From the NCBI GenBank assembly GCA_943331005.2, contig CALQJX020000006.1, forward strand, positions 62,001-126,000: 64,000 bases of DNA. The letters run 5' to 3'. Position 1 is the first letter of the stretch, and the number at the start of each line of letters is the position of its first letter. The translations under genes were made by a program, and so were the position numbers. A model generated the notes under the pieces. That model was given only the letters and a program-made list of their open reading frames with translations. It ran no database searches and had not been told where the DNA came from. This document shows positions 1 through 8,127 of the stretch, piece by piece. This DNA is from Bordetella parapertussis (lineage in GTDB: Bacteria; Bacteroidota; Bacteroidia; Chitinophagales; Chitinophagaceae).

Positions 1-29
1 TTTAGCTTTATTCTGATACGCTGTGACAT
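1..29 (-). CDS. rpsJ: 30S ribosomal protein S10, N-terminal fragment at window edge
   Basis: Reading the minus strand from an ATG at 27-29 gives MSQRIRIKLK before the window ends. This is the characteristic start of S10 in Bacteroidota. S10 is a small-subunit protein that also works in transcription antitermination with NusB. A consensus promoter lies 40 nt upstream. rpsJ is normally the first gene of the S10 operon (rpsJ-rplC-rplD and so on), so that operon probably continues beyond the left edge. fusA is not directly upstream here. The fragment is only ten codons long, but the match is distinctive. Confidence 0.85.
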
Positions 30-68
30 ACTTATAAATATCTTCTTCCCTTTAAAAATTTGGGACTG

Positions 69-98
69 CAAAGGTAAGCAACATTTTCAATTAGCAAA
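69..98 (-). promoter_or_regulatory. Bacteroidota-type promoter of rpsJ
   Basis: On the minus strand, TTTG (complement of 95-98) is followed after 18 nt by TACCTTTG (complement of 69-76). This is an exact match to the Bacteroidota -33 TTTG / -7 TAnnTTTG consensus with normal spacing. Transcription would start near position 64, leaving a leader of roughly 35 nt before the rpsJ ATG. Confidence 0.8.
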
Positions 99-634
99 AT
101 ATTTTTGATTATTTTTTTAAATTGTCCTGTAACTCCCATGTGGTGCAGCCTCGTTTCTATATCCACATTATATACTTCCCTGCTAAGGGGCTGCAAATGT
201 AAGGCTTCCTGCTGTCATTCGAACAGTTGCACTCCCGAATACCTAATTATTTTTTATTATTCAGCCGTAAATGCCCTTTCTACTGCTGTTTCCGGGCCGC
301 TTTCATCTAAAATAAACTTGCGTTTGCGGGTGCAGACAGTACAAGAATACACCGGTATGAGCATTAAAAACGGGGACGTGAGTCCCTAATCTGTGTAAGG
401 AGCAACTCCCCGATACGCTCAATACCCCAGCAGGCAACGCTACCCCCCCCCATAACAATATATACATTACCGGCTCATCATACTGAAAGTGAAGTAAGGG
501 TTTAAACACTTCTACAAACGCTGAAATAGGCTACCAGCGGCAATTGCAGCGATGCGGCATGCCAATCATCATAATTTGCGTTATATTTACAGCTGTATTA
601 TCTTATCGAAAAATCACACCAAAACTATCTGACA
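99..634. other. Intergenic region, no gene recognised
   Basis: About 535 nt between the divergent rpsJ and the NHL-repeat gene. Short open frames exist on both strands, but none has a recognisable product, a promoter box close to its start, or plausible protein composition. It contains an uninterrupted run of nine C at 443-451 and a small hairpin GGGAC/GTCCC near 373-386. Nothing else is apparent. Confidence 0.5.
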
Positions 635-2059
635 GTGAGAACAACCTTACAATTATTTGCTACCTGCACCCTATTACTGTTATCCGGCAGCACGCTGAAA
701 GCTCAATATATAATGCATGTGGCAGGAGCCAACAAGCCAGGCCATAGCGGCGATGGCGGTGCTGCGTTGCATGCGCTGCTGCGCGCCCCTACAGACATTT
801 GCAAAGACCCTTCAGGCAATCTGTACATTGCAGATGGTGGCCCTACCGGTTTTGTAAATGATGCCTGTATACGCAGAGTAGATGCTGTGACCGGCATTAT
901 CACTACCATAGCAGGTGTTATCAGCGCCGACTCGGCATCGAGCAGCGCCGACAATATACCAGCCATCAGCGCCATACTGGCGGGCTGTGCAGCCATATGT
1001 ATAGACACGCAGAAAAATCTGCTGATAGCAGACGGTAGCAGCTGTATCAGGAAGGTGGATATGAAAACAGGCATCATCACTACTATAGCCGGCAGCAGAA
1101 CGGTGAAGGGCTATATGGGCGACGACAGCGCTGCAACCAATGCATTGCTGAATGCACCCAGCGATATAGCTGTAGATGCTGCTAATAACATATACATAGC
1201 AGACAAGAACAATAATGTGATCCGCAAAATAGTGGCTCTGACCGGTAAGATCTACACCATTGCGGGCCGCAATGCCAAGGGGTTTGCTGGCGATGGCGCA
1301 CTTGCTATCAATGCCAAGCTGAACAACCCTACCGGTATAGAACTTGATAATGCGGGCAACCTTTTCATTGCCGACTATGGCAACAACAGGGTAAGAAAAG
1401 TAAGCGCATCGGGCACCATTACCACAGTAGCAGGCAATGGCCTACCTGCTTTTGGCGGAGATGGCGGCAAGGCCGATACCGCTAAACTGAATCAGCCGGT
1501 AAAAGTGATCACCGATAATGATGGCAATCTGTACATCTCAGACCTGTCGAACCAGCGTATACGCAAAGTAACTCCGGCGGGCAATATCAGCACCTATGCA
1601 GGCGATGGCAAAAACATAACAAGTATAGACAGCAAGGGCGATGATGGCCCTGCGACCTCTGCCAGCATACTGCCTTACGGCCTGGAATTTGATGATTGCG
1701 GTAACCTGTATGTGGGCAGCGCACTGTATAGCGTTCGTGTCATTACCCCTACCAAACCACTGAGCGGTATACTGTGCGGCGCACTGGTGAACAGTGTAGC
1801 AGACGTAGCGGGCAATGCATTGCAGACCCTGCAGGTATTCCCCAACCCTGCCAATGGCACCTTCAGCCTGCAGCTCACCGATGCACAGCAGCAGCAAATG
1901 CAGGTAACCATTACCGACATGACCGGCAGAACCATACTGCAGCAGAGCGGCACTACCAATAAGACTTATGACATGGCACTGAATGCGCCTGCAGGTCTTT
2001 ATTTTGTGACCGTAGCTACCGCAAACGGCAGCCACACTGCGAAACTGATACTGAACTAA
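635..2059 (+). CDS. Secreted NHL-repeat protein with T9SS type A sorting domain
   Basis: 474 residues from a GTG start, which is chosen because it directly precedes a good signal peptide (hydrophobic TLQLFATCTLLLLSG, cleavage near LKA-Q). Residues about 30-380 hold repeated units of the type NPTGIELDNAGNLFIADYGN followed by IRKV and TIAG, typical of NHL/beta-propeller blades. The last 75 residues (from VFPNPANGTFSLQL to KLILN) form a type A C-terminal sorting domain, so the protein should cross the outer membrane by T9SS and be surface-attached or released. The ligand is unknown. It is monocistronic: a strong terminator follows. It diverges from rpsJ. Confidence 0.85.
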   Translation: MRTTLQLFATCTLLLLSGSTLKAQYIMHVAGANKPGHSGDGGAALHALLRAPTDICKDPSGNLYIADGGPTGFVNDACIRRVDAVTGIITTIAGVISADSASSSADNIPAISAILAGCAAICIDTQKNLLIADGSSCIRKVDMKTGIITTIAGSRTVKGYMGDDSAATNALLNAPSDIAVDAANNIYIADKNNNVIRKIVALTGKIYTIAGRNAKGFAGDGALAINAKLNNPTGIELDNAGNLFIADYGNNRVRKVSASGTITTVAGNGLPAFGGDGGKADTAKLNQPVKVITDNDGNLYISDLSNQRIRKVTPAGNISTYAGDGKNITSIDSKGDDGPATSASILPYGLEFDDCGNLYVGSALYSVRVITPTKPLSGILCGALVNSVADVAGNALQTLQVFPNPANGTFSLQLTDAQQQQMQVTITDMTGRTILQQSGTTNKTYDMALNAPAGLYFVTVATANGSHTAKLILN

Positions 2060-2081
2060 TAATTAAACAACCGATATCCGG

Positions 2082-2115
2082 AAGCCCCTGCGCGACAAAC
2101 GCAGGGGCTTTTTTT
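2082..2115 (+). terminator. Rho-independent terminator after the NHL-repeat gene
   Basis: An 11-bp perfect stem AAGCCCCTGCG / CGCAGGGGCTT (2082-2092 and 2100-2110) with a 7-nt loop is followed by a T run. It lies 23 nt after the stop codon. Confidence 0.9.
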
Positions 2116-2170
2116 ATGTATTGCCGGAAAGAAAGGGTGAAATGCGGGTGAATTTTATACAAAAACAACC

Positions 2171-2197
2171 GTTTTAGCCGCCTAAAACCTATTTTTG
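2171..2197 (+). promoter_or_regulatory. Promoter of the M16 peptidase pair with an adjacent inverted repeat
   Basis: TATTTTTG at 2190-2197 fits the -7 consensus, 21 nt before the ATG at 2219. Directly upstream is a perfect inverted repeat GTTTTAG-CCGC-CTAAAAC (2171-2188), ending one base before the -7 box. No TTTG -33 element is visible at standard spacing; the repeat occupies that space and could bind a regulator. Confidence 0.55.
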
Positions 2198-2218
2198 CCG
2201 AAAAATATCTTATAAATT

Positions 2219-3586
2219 ATGAAGCGAACCGCTATTCATAGCTTTTTACTCGGTGTGTCTTTGCTGGCTGCCGGTGTGAAACAAGCTGCAGCGAAGATCA
2301 ATTTTACGCAATACACCATGCCGAACGGCCTCCATGTGATATTGCACGAAGACCACTCCACTCCTATCGTGGCGGTTTCGGTAATGTATCACGTAGGTTC
2401 TAAGAACGAAGATCCGCAGCGCACAGGTTTTGCGCACTTCTTCGAGCACCTTCTGTTTGAAGGAAGTGAGAACATCAAACGTGGCGAATTCATGAAACTG
2501 GTACAGTCTGCGGGCGGCCAGCTGAATGCAAACACCACTCAGGACCGTACTTTCTATTACGAAGTACTGCCATCGAACCAGCTGGAGCTGGCACTGTGGA
2601 TGGAGTCTGAGCGTATGCTGCATGCCAAAATAGATATGACCGGTGTGGAAACACAGCGCAGCGTAGTAAAAGAAGAAAAGAAACAGCGTTATGACAACAC
2701 GCCTTATGGCCAGCTCATCAACGTAATATTTGAGAACGCCTACACTACTTACCCATACAGGTGGAGCCCTATAGGAAAGGAGCAGTATATAGACAAAGCT
2801 ACTCTGGAGGAGTTCATGAACTTCTACAAAACATTCTACGTGCCGAACAATGCCGTAATGGTAATAGCAGGCGATATAGACCCTGCAAAAACTAAAGAAC
2901 TGATAGCGAAGTACTATGCTGAAATACCAAAGGGTACAGGCGTTATTCCTCGCCCTATAGAAGTAGAGCCTGTGCAGAAAGCAGAAAAGCGTGTGAAATT
3001 CTACGACAATGTGCAGCTGCCGGGTGTGATACTTGCTTACCACACACCAAAGCAGGGCACACACGACTACTATGCTATACAGATGCTTACCAGCCTCATG
3101 TCTAAAGGAAAGAGTTCTCGCTTTGAGAAAGAGATAGTAGACAAGCAGGAGAAAGCGTTGCAGGCAGCAGCCTTCGATCTGGGCAATGAAGAACCGGGTC
3201 TGGCGATAATGCTGGGTATAGCCAATATGGGCGTAAGTGCAGATGCACTGGAAGCCTCTATGATAGCTGAAATAGAAAAACTGAAAAAGACAGGCGTTAC
3301 TGACGAAGAGTTCCAGAAACTGCAGAACCAGGCTGAGAACGACTTCATAGAGCAGAACCAGAAAGTACTGGGCGTGGCTACCAATCTGGCTACTTACCAA
3401 ACTTTCAATGGCAATGCAGATCTGATAAACACAGAACTGGACAGCTACAAGAAAGTAACCAAGGACGACATAAAGCGTGTGGCCAATAAGTACTTTACCA
3501 AGGAAAACCGCCTGGTAGTGCATTACCTGCCAAAGTCTGAAGAGAACAAAGCCAAAGAAAGCGCTAACACCCCTAAAAGCAAATAA
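2219..3586 (+). CDS. M16 family zinc peptidase, catalytically complete subunit
   Basis: 455 residues with a signal peptide (MKRTAIHSFLLGVSLLAAGV). The inverted zinc motif HFFEH is at residues 73-77, with the third ligand expected at Glu153 in KEEKKQR, giving the HxxEH-x(75)-E pattern of pitrilysin-like peptidases. Length and domains match a half-size M16 protein with an N-terminal catalytic M16 domain and a C-terminal M16_C domain. It is probably periplasmic and degrades peptides. The next gene encodes a second M16 protein without the motif, 53 nt downstream on the same strand. The two are very likely cotranscribed and form a heterodimer like other active/inactive M16 pairs; the substrate is unknown. 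Confidence 0.9.
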   Translation: MKRTAIHSFLLGVSLLAAGVKQAAAKINFTQYTMPNGLHVILHEDHSTPIVAVSVMYHVGSKNEDPQRTGFAHFFEHLLFEGSENIKRGEFMKLVQSAGGQLNANTTQDRTFYYEVLPSNQLELALWMESERMLHAKIDMTGVETQRSVVKEEKKQRYDNTPYGQLINVIFENAYTTYPYRWSPIGKEQYIDKATLEEFMNFYKTFYVPNNAVMVIAGDIDPAKTKELIAKYYAEIPKGTGVIPRPIEVEPVQKAEKRVKFYDNVQLPGVILAYHTPKQGTHDYYAIQMLTSLMSKGKSSRFEKEIVDKQEKALQAAAFDLGNEEPGLAIMLGIANMGVSADALEASMIAEIEKLKKTGVTDEEFQKLQNQAENDFIEQNQKVLGVATNLATYQTFNGNADLINTELDSYKKVTKDDIKRVANKYFTKENRLVVHYLPKSEENKAKESANTPKSK

Positions 3587-3639
3587 TTCTCGCCACAGGC
3601 GGTAACATATCATTATAGCACAAGCTTAAAAAAACAAGA

Positions 3640-5751
3640 ATGAAAAAAATAGTATTATCCATCATAGCAATAGCGGTTACAGCATCCTCTTTCGCACAGG
3701 CTGTAAACCGCAGTATCAGGCCTCAGCCAGGGCCTGCTCCGGAAATTTCTCTGGGCAAATCAGAAAGCTTCACGCTGAGCAATGGCATGAAGGTGTTTGT
3801 GGTAGAAAACCATAAACTACCTACAATAGAATGTGGTATCCAGTTTGACATTAAACCGGAACTGGAAGGCGACATGACGGGCTACCGCGACATGATGTCG
3901 GAACTGCTGATGTCTGGTACTGCTACCCGCAGCAAAGACAAGCTGAATGAAGAGATAGACCGCATGGGCGCCAGCATAGATGTGACCAGCGAAGCTATGT
4001 CGGCAAGCGGCCTGAAGAAATATCAGGATAAAATAATGGAGCTGATGGCCGATGTGGCTATGAATGCCGTTATAAGCCAGGACGAACTGGACAAAATGAA
4101 GAAAAAGACCCTGTCGTCTATAGAAACACAGAAAAACCAGCCCGATGCCATGGTAGCCAATGTAAGTGCTGCTATGAACTTTGGCACGAACCACCCATAT
4201 GGTGAGGTTGCTACAGATGCATCTGTAAAGAAAATAACACTGGATCGTTGCAAAAGCTACTACAAGACCTACTTCAAACCAAACGTAGCATACATGGCTA
4301 TAGTAGGCGATGTAACTGTCGCAGAAATAAAACCTATAATAGAAAAATACTTTGGCAAATGGCAGAACGGCATAGTACCTGTTGCTACCTACCCTGCACC
4401 ACAGGCTACAACTGCCAACAAAACCAAGGTTGCTTTCGCAGCACGTTCTGCAGCTGTGCAGAGCGTAGTAAATGTTACCTACCCTATTGCTGAGCTGAAG
4501 CCCGGCATGGAAGATGTGATCAAAGTAAAAGTAACCAACACCATACTGGGTGGCGGCTCTCAGGGTCGTCTGTTCCAGAACATCCGCGAAAAACACGGCT
4601 GGGGTTATGGTTCTTATTCTACCCTGCAGGAAGATAACATCTGCGGCAATTTCTCTGCTTCTCTGAAATGTAAGAACGTAGTATCTGACAGTGCACTGGA
4701 AGCCCTGATGAACGAAATGCGGATCATACGCACCGAAAAAGTGAGCGATACTACGCTGCGCAACACCATCAGCTATATGTCGGGCAACTTCGCAATAGGC
4801 CTGGAAGACCCAAGGCGCATTGCGCAGTTCGCCATCAACACAGAGCGCTACCACATGCCTAAGGACTACTACAAGAACTACCTGAAGAACCTGAATGCTG
4901 TAACTGCCGACGATGTGCTGCAGATGGCTCAGAAATACATACGCCCCGACAACGCCAACATAGTTGTTGCCGGCAGCAAGGAAGAAGTAGCCAACAAACT
5001 GGCAAGGTTCTCTGCTGACAGCAAAGTAGATTACTATGACTATGCAGGCAAACCAATAGCTGCTACAGAAGCAAAAGCTGCTCCTCTGGGACTGACTGCA
5101 GAAGACGTATACAAGAAATATGTTGCTGCAGTAGGTGGCGAAGCCGCTATCAGCAAAGTAAAAGATCTTACTATGATCAGCACTGCTGAAGTACAGGGTA
5201 TGTCGCTCACTATCACCATCATGAAAAAAGAAGGCAACAAACTGAAAGAAACAGTGGACCTGGACATGAATGGCAAGAAAATGACCGTACAGAAAAAAGT
5301 ATTTGACGGCAGCAAGGGCTATATGGAAGCACAGGGACAGAAAAAAGACATGGATGCTGAAGAAAGCGAAGAAACCAAGCTGGAAGCAGACATTCAGGCC
5401 GATATTCATGGTGCACAGTACGGTATCAAGCGCACACTGAAGGGTATGGAAACCATAGAAGGTGCCAATGCCTACATAGTAGAAGCGGTAGATGCCAAGA
5501 ACAAAAAGACCGTAGAATACTATGACGAAAAAACAGGCTTTAAAGTAAGGGAAACAAGAACTGCAAAAGATCCTCAGGGCAATGACGTTCCTATGTCTAC
5601 AGACATGTCGGACTACAGGGATGTACCGGGTGCAGCAGGCTACAAAGTACCTTTCTTCATCAGTATACCAGGCCCGGGCGGTATGAACCTGAGCATGAAA
5701 GTAAAAACAGTAGAAATAAACAAAGGCGTAGCTGATACAGAATTCAACTAA
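3640..5751 (+). CDS. M16 family peptidase-like protein lacking the zinc motif, with C-terminal extension
   Basis: 703 residues with a signal peptide (MKKIVLSIIAIAVTASSFAQ). Residues about 35-470 are an M16 N- and C-domain pair. At the position of HxxEH the sequence reads RDMMSELLMSGT, so the zinc ligands are absent and this should be the non-catalytic partner of the preceding gene. Residues about 480-703 form an extra domain beginning LTAEDVYKKYVAAVGG and containing a YYDEKTG strand; it resembles the LolA/LolB-like lipid-binding folds often fused to Bacteroidota zinc proteases (inference). A strong palindromic terminator follows. The fused tail is unusual relative to the classic M16B inactive subunit and may add substrate or membrane contact. 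Confidence 0.85.
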   Translation: MKKIVLSIIAIAVTASSFAQAVNRSIRPQPGPAPEISLGKSESFTLSNGMKVFVVENHKLPTIECGIQFDIKPELEGDMTGYRDMMSELLMSGTATRSKDKLNEEIDRMGASIDVTSEAMSASGLKKYQDKIMELMADVAMNAVISQDELDKMKKKTLSSIETQKNQPDAMVANVSAAMNFGTNHPYGEVATDASVKKITLDRCKSYYKTYFKPNVAYMAIVGDVTVAEIKPIIEKYFGKWQNGIVPVATYPAPQATTANKTKVAFAARSAAVQSVVNVTYPIAELKPGMEDVIKVKVTNTILGGGSQGRLFQNIREKHGWGYGSYSTLQEDNICGNFSASLKCKNVVSDSALEALMNEMRIIRTEKVSDTTLRNTISYMSGNFAIGLEDPRRIAQFAINTERYHMPKDYYKNYLKNLNAVTADDVLQMAQKYIRPDNANIVVAGSKEEVANKLARFSADSKVDYYDYAGKPIAATEAKAAPLGLTAEDVYKKYVAAVGGEAAISKVKDLTMISTAEVQGMSLTITIMKKEGNKLKETVDLDMNGKKMTVQKKVFDGSKGYMEAQGQKKDMDAEESEETKLEADIQADIHGAQYGIKRTLKGMETIEGANAYIVEAVDAKNKKTVEYYDEKTGFKVRETRTAKDPQGNDVPMSTDMSDYRDVPGAAGYKVPFFISIPGPGGMNLSMKVKTVEINKGVADTEFN

Positions 5752-5774
5752 TCGCTTTTCAATACCATTGTTAC

Positions 5775-5802
5775 AGAGGCAGCCCATGGGCTGCCTCTTG
5801 TT
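5775..5802 (+). terminator. Palindromic terminator after the M16 pair
   Basis: A 22-nt perfect palindrome (GAGGCAGCCCAT and its complement, 5776-5797) is followed by TTGTTTTTA. It ends the M16 transcript 24 nt after the stop codon. Confidence 0.85.
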
Positions 5803-5850
5803 TTTACAGTAAAGTGCCGCATACACTACAGGCAGATTCCTGTAAAAACG

Positions 5851-5858
5851 TATCTTCG
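5851..5858 (+). promoter_or_regulatory. Probable -7 box of pth, leaderless arrangement
   Basis: TATCTTCG differs from TAnnTTTG at one base and ends five nt before the pth ATG. The predicted mRNA would begin at or within a base or two of the start codon. Confidence 0.45.
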
Positions 5859-5863
5859 CGCCC

Positions 5864-6424
5864 ATGAAATTCCTGATCGTAGGGCTCGGAAACATAGGCG
5901 CAGAATACGATGCCACCCGTCATAACATAGGCTTTGATGTGGCAGATACATTTGTATTGAAGAACGGAGGCACCTTCAACCTGGACAGGCATGCCTTTGT
6001 TGCCGAGGTGAAATGGAAGGGCCGCACGTTTGTGGTAATAAAACCTACCACCTATATGAACCTGAGTGGGAAAGCCCTGAAATACTGGATGGATAAGGAA
6101 AAGATACCGGTAGAGAATGTGCTGGTAATTGTAGACGATCTGGCACTGCCGCTGGGTACGCTGCGCCTGCGTGCATCGGGCAGCGATGCCGGCCATAACG
6201 GACTTAAGAATATTCAGCTGGTGCTTACCAACGATAAATACCCACGCCTGCGCTTCGGTATAGGCAGCGACTTCCCCAAAGGGCGTCAGGTAGAATTTGT
6301 GCTGGGAAAATGGAAACCATCTGAGATGCAGGCTGTACAGGAAGCCATGCTGAAAAGTGTTGATGCCATAGAGTGTTTTGCCACACAGGGTATCAACAAG
6401 GCACAAAACCTCTTCAATAAATAG
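5864..6424 (+). CDS. pth: Peptidyl-tRNA hydrolase
   Basis: 186 residues, the usual length for bacterial Pth. It releases tRNA from prematurely dropped peptidyl-tRNA in the cytoplasm. Family hallmarks are present: GLGNIGAEYDATRHNIGF with Asn10 and catalytic His20, PTTYMNLSG with Asn66, and VDDLALPLG with Asp91/92, followed by GSDAGHNGLKN. The start is fixed by the MKFLIVGLGN beginning shared by the family. It stands alone between the M16 terminator and the convergent rfbC-like gene, 18 nt from that gene's stop codon. Confidence 0.97.
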   Translation: MKFLIVGLGNIGAEYDATRHNIGFDVADTFVLKNGGTFNLDRHAFVAEVKWKGRTFVVIKPTTYMNLSGKALKYWMDKEKIPVENVLVIVDDLALPLGTLRLRASGSDAGHNGLKNIQLVLTNDKYPRLRFGIGSDFPKGRQVEFVLGKWKPSEMQAVQEAMLKSVDAIECFATQGINKAQNLFNK

Positions 6425-6442
6425 GTATATAATTTACTGAGC

Positions 6443-6979
6443 TTAGAAAGGGCTCTGAAAATCGCTGAGTCCGCCAAAAGAAAGATCTCTGGCAGAAAGC
6501 ACAGGTTCTTTCACCGCCCAGTCGATACCGATACTATCGTAGCGGATACCGGTATCGTGCGGACCATTGTACTCTGAAGATACCAGGTAATAGGTCATGG
6601 CATTTTCTGTAAGCGCCTTGAAACCATGCGCAAACCCTTCGGGGATGAAGCAGGCCTTGTGGTTCTCAGCAGAGAGCTCTGCTGCGTAGTACTGACCATA
6701 GGTAGGTGAGTTCCTGCGCAGATCCACTATCACATCGAGAATAGCCCCCTGCGGGCAGAAAACCACCTTGCTGTGCTGGTGTGGCGGCAGCTGAAAATGC
6801 ATACCCCTGATCACATCTTTGCGGGAAAATGAAAAATAGCTCTCCCTGAGTGTGAAATGTATACCCACAGCCGCAAAGGCTGTTTCGTGAAAAGCTTTCA
6901 CGAAAGTACCCCGCACATCGGCCGATGAAGGCATAGTGATAAGGAATGCACCTGATAGTGGTAATTGTTCTGCTTGCAT
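6443..6979 (-). CDS. RfbC-type sugar-nucleotide 3,5-epimerase
   Basis: 178 residues of the dTDP-4-dehydrorhamnose 3,5-epimerase family (cupin fold). The catalytic histidine lies in RGMHFQLPPHQHSK (His61), and PEGFAHGFKALTE is the typical second conserved block. Its neighbours make and dehydrate CDP-glucose, and no rmlA/B/D genes are present, so the substrate is more likely a CDP-4-keto-6-deoxyhexose than the dTDP sugar (inference from context). It is the last gene of the minus-strand cassette, 65 nt after rfbG. The sequence alone cannot show whether C3, C5 or both centres are epimerised. Confidence 0.85.
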   Translation of the reverse strand: MQAEQLPLSGAFLITMPSSADVRGTFVKAFHETAFAAVGIHFTLRESYFSFSRKDVIRGMHFQLPPHQHSKVVFCPQGAILDVIVDLRRNSPTYGQYYAAELSAENHKACFIPEGFAHGFKALTENAMTYYLVSSEYNGPHDTGIRYDSIGIDWAVKEPVLSARDLSFGGLSDFQSPF

Positions 6980-7044
6980 GCTTCTGTTTGTTATTCTCCG
7001 TTCTGGGTAGAACAGTCATTATCGGGCTAAGGGGAAGTGTATTT

Positions 7045-8127
7045 TTAAAAATAGGCCTGTATCTGCTTCATACACTTCTCTGCTGCCGTGTGATGCTTGT
7101 CGGCATACCACTCTGCGGTCCATTCTATCGCAGTGCGGGCATCCATTTTAGATTGCCAGCCCAGTTCCTGCTTCGCCTTATTACTATTCAGCAACAGGAG
7201 TTTTGCCTCATGTACGGCTTTGTCGTCCGATACATCCTGATAAGCACCTGCACCATAGTGCTGTATGAATATTTTTGTCAGTTCTTCCACTGTCAGCATA
7301 TCCTCCGGATTAGGACCGAAGTTATAAGCCGTACTGTATCGAACCGGGTCCTGAGCCATTTTAGCACCCAGCAACAGATAAGCGCCCAATGGTTCCAGCA
7401 CATGCTGCCAGGGACGTACTGATGCCGGATTGCGCAGCCCTACTGTTTCGCCGAAAGAAATAGCCCTTACGATATCGCAAACAATACGATCGTCAGAAAA
7501 ATCGCCACCGCCGATAACATTGCCCGCACGTGCTGCAGCTATAGACTTTTTGTGCTCGCTGTGTTTTGCCGGATTGAAGAAGGAGCGACGGAAAGAGTCT
7601 ATAACGATCTCTGCCGAGGCCTTACTTGCCGAATACGGATCATAGCCACCCAGTTTATCATCTTCTGCAAAAGGCAGTCCACGCTCCGGGTTATCGTATA
7701 CTTTATCAGTGGTTATCATTACCCCGGCTACATTGCCCGGCAGTACACGCATGGCATCCAGCATATGAGCAGTGCCCTGTGCATTCACCATGAAGGTATA
7801 AGAAGGCAATTCGTACCCCCTGCGTACCAGTGGCTGTGCCGCCAGATGGAACACAAAATCGGGCTCAAAACGGCCCAACTCGGTCTGCAGCTTCTGCTTG
7901 TCGCAAACATCTGCTATTACAGAGCTGTAGCACAGCTTGTCGCCCTCTATCTGATTGTAGAGATCGTGGGCTTTTTCGGGAGCCAGAGAATAGCCCTTTA
8001 CATTGGCGCCCAGCCAATTGAGGATCTGCAGCATCCATGCACCCTTAAAACCGGTATGCCCGGTAAGGAAAACACGTTTGCCGCTATATGCCTGCCGCAG
8101 GTATTCTGCGGTTACCACTTTTTCCAT
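7045..8127 (-). CDS. rfbG: CDP-glucose 4,6-dehydratase
   Basis: 360 residues of the extended short-chain dehydrogenase family. It converts CDP-glucose to CDP-4-keto-6-deoxyglucose using bound NAD. The Rossmann motif GHTGFKG is at residues 23-29, the catalytic YxxxK sits in YDPYSASKA, and TTDKVYDN and RAGNVIGGGDFSDDRIVCD are typical of RfbG. The ATG at 8127 gives the usual family length; an ATG at 8145 adds six residues and is also possible. Either start overlaps the end of rfbF, indicating translational coupling in one operon. Confidence 0.93.
   Translation of the reverse strand: MEKVVTAEYLRQAYSGKRVFLTGHTGFKGAWMLQILNWLGANVKGYSLAPEKAHDLYNQIEGDKLCYSSVIADVCDKQKLQTELGRFEPDFVFHLAAQPLVRRGYELPSYTFMVNAQGTAHMLDAMRVLPGNVAGVMITTDKVYDNPERGLPFAEDDKLGGYDPYSASKASAEIVIDSFRRSFFNPAKHSEHKKSIAAARAGNVIGGGDFSDDRIVCDIVRAISFGETVGLRNPASVRPWQHVLEPLGAYLLLGAKMAQDPVRYSTAYNFGPNPEDMLTVEELTKIFIQHYGAGAYQDVSDDKAVHEAKLLLLNSNKAKQELGWQSKMDARTAIEWTAEWYADKHHTAAEKCMKQIQAYF

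Noticed and set aside
443..451. Run of nine C, a possible phase-variation tract
   Set aside because: It is intergenic, far from any promoter or coding start I can support, and no phase-variable gene is near.
105..747. Short open frames in the left intergenic region
   Set aside because: No promoter, no recognisable product, and odd composition; the 544-747 frame overlaps the signal peptide of the NHL gene.
2246..5916. Long antisense open frames opposite the M16 genes (up to about 700 codons)
   Set aside because: They are rich in His, Tyr, Phe and Cys, have no family resemblance, and mirror the codon use of the real genes; the same holds for long antisense frames over the carboxyltransferase (27536-29185) and gyrA (39611-41464).
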